DNA of 64,000 nucleotides from Saururus chinensis (lineage: Eukaryota; Streptophyta; Magnoliopsida; Piperales; Saururaceae): positions 6,380,501-6,444,500 of the forward strand of contig CP141146.1 in NCBI GenBank assembly GCA_035235625.1. Direction: 5' to 3'. The position numbers and the translations under genes were made by a program. The notes below the pieces were generated by a model. The model had not been told where the DNA came from, did no database searches, and worked only from the letters and a program-made list of their open reading frames with translations. Below are positions 12,297-22,038 of this stretch, one piece after another (position 1 is the stretch's first letter; each line of letters starts with the position of its first letter).

Positions 12297-12299
<3 letters not shown>
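12043..12299 (+). repeat. Right LTR of the 9.8-12.3 kb element
   Basis: A 257-bp repeat matching 9756-10028. The preceding 'gaggacaagtcgatgagg' resembles the end of gypsy-type interiors, and 'aatagtggtgg' is a weak polypurine tract. Confidence 0.75.

Positions 12300-12358
<59 letters not shown>
12298..12358. repeat. (TA)n microsatellite
   Basis: About 29 uninterrupted TA units directly after the right LTR end. Confidence 0.95.
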
Positions 12359-12361
<3 letters not shown>

Positions 12362-12659
12362 ATAAAGTAATTAATTTCTTGACATTGAGATGCATGAATT
12401 ATAAAAATTATTGTGGACGGGGTTAACAAGAAGTAGAATGAGTATGCATTTAACAAATATTAAACACTTACTATATTTTTTTTAGAAACTATCACAATTA
12501 CTTGTGTTTAATTATTTATCTATATGTTTTACTTTAGAACATCTTAATTGTTACTTTGCTAGCCTAGTTATTTTAATTTACTATGGAGATAAAAAAATTT
12601 ACAACTTCATGACCCCTTCACTGAAAATCCTGTGTCCACCCATGTATACTATACTGGGC

Positions 12660-13200
12660 AAGCTAGAATATAATTCATGTGAATGGCGATAAGGTCCACT
12701 CCAATTACACAAGTTGACGTTTTCAACTTCATTGCTATTGGTTGATCATGAGGAGCACTTGTGGCAACCGTGCACGCAAAAGTGACTTGCTATGTACCAA
12801 GAATGCTTGCATACATAGAAATGGATATAGTTGCATCTCAAACCCTCTTTTGTATCACAGCAAACCAGTGACTACCAACTTTGTATGGTAAAAGTATGAA
12901 TAGGAAAAAACATTGATAAAGATACTCTTTCCAAAATTCAATTTTTGGAATTAAAGTACCACTAGAACTACTTTTCCGGACTTTGAGAAAGTAATTTTCT
13001 ACCTCCTTCCATATACAAGTGCTGTCTTCAGTTCAATCCACCAAGGGGGCAAGAAGCATGTGGACTACATTAAGTTTTCATATGTAAATGCAGGACATTT
13101 TTGAGATGCATGAACCACTTTGGAAGTCAGTGCCAAACTAGAACAGGCCACTCCCAGACTCCTGTTGGCACAGCCTCTTACCCCTAAGTATAAGCCATCT
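12660..13200. repeat. Non-coding direct repeat block, copy B
   Basis: Matches 8302-8852 over its whole length with scattered substitutions and small indels, in the same orientation, about 4.35 kb away. It ends at 'taagccatct', equivalent to 'caagccatct' in copy A. Confidence 0.75.
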
Positions 13201-14084
13201 TAGTTAGGCTATGATTGCTCTCATAGCTTTATGTACTCTTTATGTGCATAACCATGCTCTCCAAACCACAAATATACTTAGGGCAGAACTTGGAAACCCA
13301 TTAGTGGCAAGTTTCCCACCAGCCCATTTAAGCTTGCATGGATCTGAAATCTGATACATTGCCAGTATGAGTAGATTGTGGATTGTGGAGTGCACCCTTC
13401 TTAGAAAGGAGGACTACAGTAGATGTCATATATGATGGATCTTGGAATATTAAATGGATCGTACCAGATTTAATTATGAAGTGGGTTTCAGCTGTAAATT
13501 AAATGGATCGTACATAAAATTCTATTATATAAATTCCATCCCCATTTGGGTACTGAAAGAGAAAGACATTTATTTGCACGGTGATCATCCTTGCTGCAAA
13601 TTCGGAGATCTAGAAACTGAGTAACCAGTATATGAGAATTTATGCTTATGAACTGTCCTTTGTATTTTCTTCTTTGAAAATTTTTATTGTTCATTTTGTG
13701 ATAGGCCTGCTTTCTATTCTACTACATGAGTAATGCTAAACTGGTGCCCAAAACCGCTTGCTGCATGAGAAATATTTATGTATTCTCTCTTGGAGTTATC
13801 TTTTGGGATATTCTCTAATTTACAGAAGTCATCCATCACCTAAATCGACAAAGTACATATTACCGCCATATTAATGTACATTAGCATGTGTTCTCCTAGG
13901 ACATAAGTGGGAGGACCAAAAATTCTTCCCCTGGGCCTCATGCACGTGCCCATGCCCACACCCACACGCAAGCCCTTTGATTTTCCTCCTGTCAAGAGTA
14001 CGGCAAGCAGCCCAAGGGGACAAGTGTAAGTAGCATTTCACATATTATAATCTTTCTATTTTATGAAAATGTAAATATAAATTA
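13201..14084. other. Intergenic DNA, no gene seen
   Basis: No supported coding region. A short minus-strand frame (13488-13694) shows no family motif. Confidence 0.5.
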
Positions 14085-14491
14085 TTCCCTCTACACCATA
14101 TTAATAGTTATATTAAAAAATAAATAAATTTTATTAAATGGTGAAATACACTTTTAATAGAAAGAAAAATAAACTCATGATAACTATAAGAAAAAAGTAT
14201 ATATGAGCCCGGGCTCATATTCGCCTATGTGAGCCCGGGCTATATGGGCCGTCGAATTTATATCCGGCAGCTCATAATATTTATGACCATTTAAACCCAT
14301 GAGTATTATGAGCCGTCGGATGTAAATCCGACAGTTCATAAAACCCGGGCTCATATAGCCCTATATGAGCCCGTTTTCATATAAACGGGACTCTAAGTAT
14401 AAAATTACTTCAATTGATCACAATAGAACTATTAATATAGAATATATATTTTTTGCTAATTAAAAGAGCAATTAATTTGGAAAGGAGGGAA
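14085..14491. mobile_element. Mariner/Stowaway-like MITE (family C) carrying a nested MITE
   Basis: Ends TTCCCTC and GAGGGAA, flanked by TA on both sides as expected for Tc1/mariner insertions. Subterminal 'attaatagttatatt' and 'gaactattaatata' pair in inverted orientation. The centre is occupied by the long palindrome at 14200-14392, which is absent from other family-C copies. Confidence 0.7.
14200..14392. repeat. Long palindromic MITE (family A), nested
   Basis: Two arms of about 90 bp are near-complements. The left arm has 'gagcccgggctcatat' and 'cagctcataat'; the right arm has 'attatgagccg' and 'cccgggctcatatag'. Almost the whole element can fold back on itself. Related elements with the same 'gagcccgggctcat' ends lie at 29.6, 35.8, 38.9 and 52.7 kb. 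Confidence 0.75.
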
Positions 14492-15591
14492 TACTTACTA
14501 CCAAAAAAACAGGCTAACCAATAGGAACTATCTATATATCACATTAATTTTGTTCATTTGATCCATCCAGAGTATTTACATACCCCACTAACTGCATTTA
14601 TTATGTTTTCCTTTCATCTATTTTCCTATTTAGATGACTCATTTTTAAAAGTCTAAGTTCGTTGTCTTCCACCTTGATATGTATCAAGTGTAAAAGAAGA
14701 TGGACCCTGCATTTTGAGTAAAAATTTACTAGGTTGAAACTTATACAATGTGTGGACTATGTACATTAAAATATCCACTCTCTTAGCAGACAGAACCTTC
14801 AGCTGATTGGTAATCAAAGCCTTTTTTGGGTAACTAAGTAGTCCAAGTCTTGACAGATTTTAAAGTAACAAATAGGCGTATAGGCTACATAAAGCATCTC
14901 TTGCAAAGCTAATTTATGTTTACTTACCGATCATACTGTGCATGTACCTAGGTTTGCATCTTCAAATGGGGTAACCATTTTAGGTTTCAACTGTATTTGC
15001 CCATCAAGCTTGCCACTCATCTAGATTCGATGAACTGCTTCCTCTTTACTTCCTGTGAACATTGCATTCCATCTCAAGACTCCAAATAGGAAGAGCGGCT
15101 TCCAGCTTGGTTGGACAACTTTCACTTTATTAAGCAGAACGAATCATGGCTAATATCAAATTGGGCATGGTTCTTTTGTTGTTGGGTAACATATGCCCTA
15201 AACGTTAAGATGGGGGAGTAGTGGAGAAAGTTGCATAGAATTTCCTTGACTCCCTACGACTAGAAAGGGCCCTTTCAAGTGCTGGTAATCATGTTCTCAT
15301 CCACTTATTCAACAGTATGATATGATATATAATTAACAAACATCCATCCAGCAGTTAGCTAACCTGTAAGTTTTCGATTTCGACATTGGACCCACCTGGT
15401 ATATTCCATATTCCTAGCTTATATTACACGAGTATAGTATAAAAATATCAGCTACCAAAGAAGTTGTTGAAGCACAGTTTTAAAACTCCACTTTGATTCC
15501 AAGAATTCTCCGAGTTAATTATTTTTTTGTTTTAGTAGAAGTGTACATGTTGTACTCTAGAGATTTAAAGTTTTATTACCATATGTAAATG
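14492..15591. other. Intergenic DNA, no gene seen
   Basis: No coding or structural feature that I can support. Confidence 0.5.
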
Positions 15592-15873
15592 TTATGACCC
15601 GCCCTAAGGGCCAGGTCCCGCCTTTAGTCTATTTTAAATAATAATTTATTCTTATTAAGCTTAGGATAATATTAGAGACTCATTTTAATAAAAAAATTAT
15701 TAAGATTATGATTCTTAATTGTCTATAAATATGTAAGAGTTATACCCTATTTGAGTAAAGTAGAAAATCAATGAAGAATTAGTTGTTTAGTTTATTTTAT
15801 ATTTTCCTATCCATAATCATTCTCTTCTCCCCTTTCTCCTTAATTTTTCTTGTGTAGACTCTTAGTCTATATC
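15592..15873 (+). mobile_element. LTR-like remnant (possible solo LTR)
   Basis: Begins TGTTATGACCCGCC and ends with 'cttgtgtagactcttagtctatatca', the same plan as the LTRs at 9.8 and 12.0 kb (TGTTATGACC... 'gtgtagaca..ggtctaca') but with different sequence between. The 5-bp flanks do not match, so an intact solo LTR is not shown. Confidence 0.45.
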
Positions 15874-15888
15874 ATTGGTTAGTTGTAG

Positions 15889-16140
15889 ATGTCTTGTGTT
15901 GTCCCACCCTCTCTTGTTTGTATTCACTCATTCACAATGCAAATGAAGACACCGATGGATTCAACACACACGGTGTTAATAGAGCTGAAGCTTAGCATGA
16001 TCGTCAACCATGCCAAACTCCAAAGTGGTTTTTCTGCCAACCATACTAAGCTCCAATGTTATTTTACAGCCAACCATGCCAAGATGTCCCCGGCTTCTCA
16101 ATTTAGCAATTTTACGTGGCCAATAAATATGGATCCATAA
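15889..16140 (+). other. Frame with a 33-bp tandem repeat (11-residue units)
   Basis: Units start at 16006, 16039 and 16072, exactly 33 bp apart, so the frame repeats NH(A/T)KLQ... every 11 residues. It follows directly on the LTR-like remnant and may be the start of that element's interior. No host function is apparent. Confidence 0.45.
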
Positions 16141-16219
16141 ATAATGCTTTAAGCGTATTAGGGGCAATTTAGAACTTCTAGGACAAAAAATTTCACCCCT
16201 TTTTTTACTTTAATAATAA

Positions 16220-16367
16220 TATAGATTCGAGCAAACTCCATGGTAATTCAAAAGTAACATGATGTCATGACTTACTCTTCTATAATACATTTTTAGATTT
16301 GATCAAACTCCATGGTAATTCAAAAGTAACATGATTTCATGACTTCCTCTTCTATAATACATTTTTT
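16220..16367. repeat. 72-bp direct tandem duplication
   Basis: 'caaactccatggtaattcaa' occurs at 16232 and 16304, with the following 'agtaacatgat.tcatgactt.ctcttctataatacat' also repeated. There are only a few differences between units. Confidence 0.85.
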
Positions 16368-16877
16368 CAAATTTTGTACAATATATGTATAATATAATAT
16401 TCAACTATGATATTAATTTTATTCTAAGTTGAATATATTTACTTTATGCATAATAAATATTTTTAACTTTTGAAAAATAATACAAGATTTTTTACATTTT
16501 TTTGTAATATATTCAAAATTTGATATACAACTATTTTAAAGTAAAAAACTCCAAATCAACTTGATTCAAATAATTTTAGAGCAAGTTCGAGTCTTTAAAT
16601 TTTTTAATATTAAGTTAAAGTAATATTCCCTCCATCCCATTACTATAATTTTTTAAAATAGAATACCAAATAGAACTATTAATATAGGAAAGACAGACTA
16701 TAAAGTTATCATGAGAGGTGTAAGGCCAAAGGAAAAAATGTTGTTTGTGATTAGGGTACAAAAGTTTGGAGCAGGCTTTGTGAACTACCGCAATTGGGTT
16801 TGTAAAAGTGTGGGTTGCTTGACATTGACAAGCTGAGGATAGTGGGCAGACAACATAAAAAATGTTATGCAGTAAAC

Positions 16878-17060
16878 TTAGACCAAGTGCACTAAGTATA
16901 CCAGCTTAATCATGCATTGGCAGGAGGAGTAATCAAAAGGATATGATTCAAAGCTGAACTTTCCTGGCTGCGGTATGCCTTGGTCAGCTTCTGCGTCTCT
17001 GTTACTTCGGTTTGGTCCAAAGATACGTTCATGCATCAACCTGACATATTGAAACATCAA
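16878..17060 (-). other. Unassigned open frame, preserved in both duplicates
   Basis: A minus-strand 60-residue frame (MMFQYVRLMHERIFGPN...) that is identical in unit 2 at 22154-22336. Identity may only reflect a recent duplication. I recognise no family and see no clear exon partners. It lies about 3.2 kb beyond the stop codon of the CCT gene, on the same strand. Confidence 0.25.
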
Positions 17061-17469
17061 GAAACAAAAGAAGTTCTACAAGTTGATGATCGGACAACTA
17101 GTTTCAAAGTGGAAGGATTTGGTCGGCTTGTTTACTCGCCTGAACAGGGTTAACGGATTTAAATCACCCGCCGGCCCATTTGATCCGATCTGACAAATCA
17201 CGATCAGACGAATCGCATCATTTCCTTACCAAAAACCAACTTACCAATTTTTTACTTAAAAACAAAAAATGACAAACACAAACATTCATACATTACCAGG
17301 CATAACAACACATAAAAAACTGATTTTATGAGATCTTTAGTTATGAGAATTTTTGAACAAATTAAAAGGCATCAATCCCTTGATCATTAGGGTTATGATT
17401 TGTCACTGACATTTCTGTGTCGGTCAAAAAAGGGTCTTTAAGCATTCTGGCTTGTCCCTTCTTTTAGGG

Positions 17470-17667
17470 TTAATCTATTTGCTCTGGCTCCTCTTTTACA
17501 AGTGCAAACCGCATTGCTTTCTTCCAGCTTTGTGGGGGCCTCCCCAGTGTTGGTAAAATGGCAATCCAATGGAGGGTTAGGGTATGTGCACGTATTAAGC
17601 AGTCAATTATATCAAAGCTGGAATCATGAAAATTCCCATCTCCTCTGACTCCTTTTGTTGGGTGCAT
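17470..17667 (-). other. Unassigned open frame, preserved in both duplicates
   Basis: A minus-strand 65-residue frame ending in ...ALVKEEPEQID, identical at 22746-22943. No family was recognised. An overlapping plus-strand frame (17655-17861) follows 'tttcctccctcag', a reasonable splice acceptor, so a non-coding or small spliced transcript cannot be excluded. Confidence 0.2.
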
Positions 17668-18868
17668 GCTTAAACATATGTTTTCCTCCCTCAGATGATG
17701 CCCTTTGTTTCCCTTTTGCTTTTAATGAGGAATCAGTTGCTCGTGTTGAACACCTATACTACTCGCAGAAGAACAGCTCAAACTGTTACAAGTTTGTTCT
17801 TCTAATTGTTTTTGGATCAAATTCTTTCAAATGTTTTACACAACTACATGTTCCTTTTTAGGCTTTTGCAGCTGTTATGCTCGCCAATTAAAGCATAAGG
17901 ATATTTATGATCAACGTGTGATTGAGATATTAATATGAAAAGAGTTAGATTGTCATCTTTACAAACAAATCTGCGAATTCAATCAAGATATCATAATTTA
18001 ATTTGGAGGAGAATTAGTTGTACAAAAGAGGCTTAAGAAGGCATCCAATCATTAAACCCGTGCACTGGACCTCTCACCTTCTAATGATCGTATCCTATGC
18101 TTTTTTATGCATACCCACCTCCATTAAAGCACTAAGGCTGCTGGCAGTCCAAGCTAGTGAATGACCGGATCTGTCAAACACCAAATACTGCAAAATCACA
18201 CTGCATCGAATCACTCAGAATTGGAAGTCGTGGAGATACTCATGGCGGAATCAAACAACAAAAGATAGCCCAGATTGGCCAAGATTCAGCACCAAGAGCC
18301 AATGGGGCTGGAGCTCTTGCTGTAGCTGAGCACCAGGACTCAAAAGGATTCTGCTACAAGCACAGCCTGGGCCCATGGATTTCATGAAACATCATGGGTG
18401 TCCCCTACTATTTCGAGGAGACTTCGCTGTCTCTTTGATGGATTTTTCCCTTGAACTTTAGGATTTGGCCTTAGGGTGAGTGTTATTCACTGGTGTATCC
18501 TACTATCAAAGAGTAACACACTCATTGTTATGTCCCAGTCAAGATCTTCCACCCAAGAGAGAGCTATTGCCTCCCAACAAAGCCTATGCAATGTAATGAA
18601 CCCGTACTAATACCATTGGGCAGAAGAAAGGCAATCTGTGTTCCACTCTTTTATCCTTTGCCTGTTTAGCTTTCACTGGTGGAAGCCTACATGGTGTCTG
18701 TCCCTCTTGAATTGTCTGATTCTTGTCAACCCAAGTTGCATAATCATTCGTGAACAATGCTAAGCAACATGCCCTGCACAAGAGTTTGGCGTGTTACATG
18801 GAATACGGTGTTCTGTCATTTTTCAAGAGCATCATAAAATTTCCATCAAAGTCAACTATTAGGAGGAA

Positions 18869-19461
18869 TAGGGGTGTTAAAGTAAGTTTGAAAATTAGAC
18901 TTAGTTCAATTCGATTTTGAGCTTGAACTCGAAGTTGGTCAAACCAAACTCGAACATACCTTTACTTGGCTTGATACAATTCGACTCAAAATTTTTTTGA
19001 ACACATTATGTATTAATTTTTAAAATATATACATACAGATATATTATACTATATATAGATTTTCTATCTCCCAACTTTCAACTCTTTCCATCAGTTATAT
19101 CATTTTCATTTTTTTTTTAAATACAACTACCTCAAACTTTTTGTTAGAAAAAATATATAATGTCTCATAAAAATGAGAACCATTTTTTATAGAATTTTAC
19201 TCCCTCTATCCTATTATAATAATCTAGATTAGAAAATCAAAATCAATTAAAATTAGTTCATTTTATTTTCTAATCTTAACCCATTGGACAACTTTTTGAT
19301 CATATTTGTATTAGTAATTTTTTTAAGTACCTCCGGCTTACAAAACTAAGTAATGATCACAGGTTAAAGTAACTTGACTAGATACAAACTCCAAATTAAA
19401 ATTTCAAATTCAAGCCAAAATAATATAAAATTCAATGATATACAGCTTGTTAACACCTCTA
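18869..19461. mobile_element. hAT-type non-autonomous element in unit 1
   Basis: Starts TAGGGGTGTTAA and ends TTAACACCTCTA, near-perfect inverted ends of hAT type. The interior has Leu/Phe/Glu-codon-like words ('gagcttgaactcgaagttgg', 'tcgaac') typical of hAT subterminal repeats. 'aggagga' flanks both sides, consistent with a degraded 8-bp target duplication. Unit 2 has the same right end, but about 430 bp of the left part is deleted there. Confidence 0.6.
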
Positions 19462-19475
19462 GAGAGGAGGATATA

Positions 19476-19651
19476 GGAAAGAGTTTTTACTGCTCCTCAT
19501 TGATAATAAACCTAGGCCTTCATCCACAAGATCAATAATGTATGTGCTAGTATATGTTAGTATTACTTACGCTAACATATGTACCATCAAGGGCTTCTAT
19601 ACGTGGCTTAAACTAGGCTCATTCTCAATAAAGAGCATAAAAACCTCTTCC
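19476..19651. repeat. MITE family B, copy in unit 1
   Basis: Inverted ends of about 40 bp: GGAAAGAGTTTTTACTGCTCC on the left, complementary to 'gagcataaaaacctcttcc' on the right. An internal 'tatatgttag...ctaacatatg' forms a second inverted pair. It is shorter than its twin at 26073-26266 by a deletion of about 20 bp near 19513. Confidence 0.8.
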
Positions 19652-20226
19652 ATCTACGAGACTTGCTCTCGTAAACCTTATAAGGCAGAGTTAGTTGAAT
19701 TGGCAGTTGATTTCTTTTGTGGTAGGACCTACAAGCCGACAGGGTAAACTGGTGGACCTCTTCCACCCTTTTTACAAGACAAAGCGCCGGCTCTGGCCAA
19801 CGAAGTGTTGCTTGCGTTTGGAAATTTGTCACCAATGCCACACGTTTATGCCCGGTTATTGCTTATTAAACTTCGTCAAGATCATTGTCATCTTCATCAC
19901 CATGGTAGACAATAAGAATAGAAGCTAATTTAGTAGAAGAAGCAATGATTACAACACCTTCTATTAGCTTTGGCATAATTAAAATTGTACTACAAAGGCA
20001 GGGGAGACACACCCTTAGGAAAGGGAAGAAGGACCCAACCAATGGTGGGACAATAATGGAGCCTATTATCTTATTGGACAAATTAATATATTTACACTTA
20101 GCAAAATGACTTTGGGTGCTTTGTCTTCTTTATTCCCACTATCTTGGTGCATGTTAATTTCACCAGACAGATGCCAAACTCTCTCCAAAAACTGATGGCC
20201 TTCTACCACTTCCACTCCCATTCCAC

Positions 20227-21638
20227 TCAGCTGCTCTTCTCATGGAACATAAGGAATCCAGATTCCATGTACTGGAGCTGTGGGCTACCAATGTCGTACA
20301 ACCCATCAAACTGAAACACAGAACGTCAACATTAGAGGCAGCTTTCATTATGCATTTATAAAAAGCTACTATCCTAGTACTATAGCTAATAATCCAAAAG
20401 GGTAAGAATAATGGATGTCAAGAAGACCTAATGGTCTGTTGATCATCATTGGCATGGGAGGAGCCAATACTGGAGTATACACACTAAGAATTGATGGTCC
20501 TCACTTGGGAAGTCTGAATTATAAGCTCTAAATGGAGAGTTTTTACTGATGGTGAACTCATGCAGTGTAGAGTCTGTATCTTACCCAGAATTCTTCTTCA
20601 TCTTCATCAAGTGTCTGGCTGGCAACAGCTTTAGGAACTTCACCAACTTCGTCGTTTCTGGCGAACCTCCCTCGCACCCTTGGCCTACTGTCTGCTAAGG
20701 TCTTCCTGCATGCGTACTTTGATAGACAAAGAAAAAAAAAACCAAAAAATAAGCTTTCCTCTCTCCCTCAAAACAAACAATCAAGTAATGGAGAAGTGAA
20801 TGCAAATGGATCTATATCATACTTTGATTGTCTTGTTGAAATTCCTCTGAGCCCGCTTCCTCCTGTAGCGATGGATCCTTAGCTTTCTCTCTTCCGGGCT
20901 ATAACGCCCCACGTGTAGGCCCGGCTCCTCCATGCACGAGGAATTCTCAAGACCTTGCTGATTTGGCGACCCATAAGCTGTCTGCATTTTGTTGAACTTC
21001 TAAAGACAAAACGATAGAATAATTAGTGCTTAGGAAATCCCCAGAGAAAGGATTGTAGTTTGCAACAATATAAATGACGGTGAATCTTTTACTTGCAAGT
21101 CGCCCGTGCTACAGACCCTTCTCATGGGTCCGCCGATCCCACCATTTTGGCTCGAGTTCGGAGCTTCAATTCGGAGTCTCTGCAACTCTGACAGACAAGA
21201 GATGTGGGAGTGAAGGATAAAGCTCGACTTCTGATTGAGAGAGTGGCTGCTGAAGCTCCTCTGCATCAGCCCCTGCTCATCAAAATCAAAAGCAATTGAA
21301 TCCGAACTCTCGGACTTCACTCCCAGGATATCCGAAGCATTCATATGGAGAACACCGTTGGACGGAAGGTGAGTTGTTGTAAATGATGATTCAAGAGAGA
21401 GTCCTTGCATTTCCAGGTTGGGTGGAGAGGAAGAGAGCTGAGACAAAGAGGAGGCAGGGAGGCAAGGAGCAGATGAATGGGAATGGTATGGAACGTTGGA
21501 GATGAAACCGGAGCCGCCCGTTGGTGGGTCGGGGAAGTGCAAGAAGGGGTCAGAGAGGAAGTCGAGGTCAGAAGGGATGAGATCCGGAGAGTGGCGAAGG
21601 AAGGCGTCATCGAAAAGGAAGACCTTAGAGAAGGACAT
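20227..21638 (-). CDS. CCT-domain protein (no B-box), tandem copy 1
   Basis: A nuclear regulator family; CCT domains bind NF-Y partners and DNA, and many members control flowering time. Four exons on the minus strand: 21638-21093, 20999-20823, 20716-20585 and 20310-20227. All junctions are GT/AG and in phase 0, giving 312 aa. Exon 1 (1-182) is acidic and Ser-rich, with FDFDEQGLMQR and ending in MRRVCSTGDLQ, a signature before the CCT domain in this subgroup. The CCT domain (about 212-262) runs from VGRYSPEER to RGRFARND and is split by an intron after NKTIK, a usual position. The C-terminus is acidic (DEDEEEFW), then short. ATG 21638 is the first in-frame ATG, in context GCCTCCATGT. No B-box is present, so it is not a CONSTANS-type protein. 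The acceptor of exon 3 is CAAAG after a T-rich tract. Confidence 0.88.
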
Positions 21639-22038
21639 GGAGGCCACTAAGACAAAGGCCAAGACAGGGGAGCTCAAAACAAAGGAGTTGAAGATGGGAG
21701 GGAAGCAAAATTTGTCTTCTTAAAGAGTTCAATTATGATCTAGCTGTCGTTAATTTAATTTATAATCAAAATTAAATTGAACAAAAGTTGGAATTTGGCA
21801 TCTAAGTTGCAAAATAGGACAAGTGTGGGTCCTCCAACCATAGGCCCATCAAAGAGGCAGCTAGGCTTGGTATCATTTTTCTCTAGGCTTTGGCTTAATA
21901 ATCCCCAACTTAAACAAACAATGTTAAATAAAGCAGTACTCAATTAGTATATGTTGGAAAGCTCTCTTTCAAAGCTAGTGTTTGGGTCAAAGAGACACCA
22001 CCTGAGAAACATTAAACAATCACCACCCAACAATTTTA
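21639..22038 (-). promoter_or_regulatory. Upstream region of CCT gene copy 1
   Basis: About 400 bp are shared nearly unchanged with copy 2 before the duplication break. This leaves the two genes with the same proximal promoter but different distal sequence: copy 1 abuts unit 2, whereas copy 2 abuts unique DNA after 28623. No clear TATA box was identified. Confidence 0.5.

Larger units (their letters stand above)
9756..12299 (+). mobile_element. Small degenerate Ty3/gypsy-like LTR retrotransposon
   Basis: Two similar terminal repeats flank about 2 kb: 9756-10028 (TGTTATGACC... to GGTATACA) and 12043-12299 (TGCTATGACC... to CGGTCTACA). Both share 'ttagattta', 'tcctaatagttagactcct' and 'tctatatattttataatt'. 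Just inside the left LTR, 'gagtatcagaga' resembles the usual tRNA-Met primer-binding site. The interior holds only gag-like remains: Glu/His-rich repeats at 10290-10400 and, near 11250-11330, a stretch like the gag motif FxGDDxxxWxxxAxxFFxFH. Stops interrupt the rest, and no protease, RT or integrase was found. The element is non-autonomous. No clean target duplication is visible, because a TA microsatellite adjoins the right end. Confidence 0.75.
16769..22038. repeat. Tandem segmental duplication, unit 1
   Basis: Starts at 'gagcaggctttg' and ends at 'cacccaacaatttta', directly before unit 2. It contains a full CCT-domain gene with about 400 bp of upstream DNA and about 3.4 kb of downstream DNA. 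It matches 22039-28623 throughout except for the insertion and deletion near 18.9-19.4 kb and 24.1-26.0 kb. Confidence 0.95.

Noticed and set aside
21639-21677. A start of the CCT protein 13 codons earlier (and the same in copy 2)
   Set aside because: The codon is TTG; the first ATG is at 21638, in good context.
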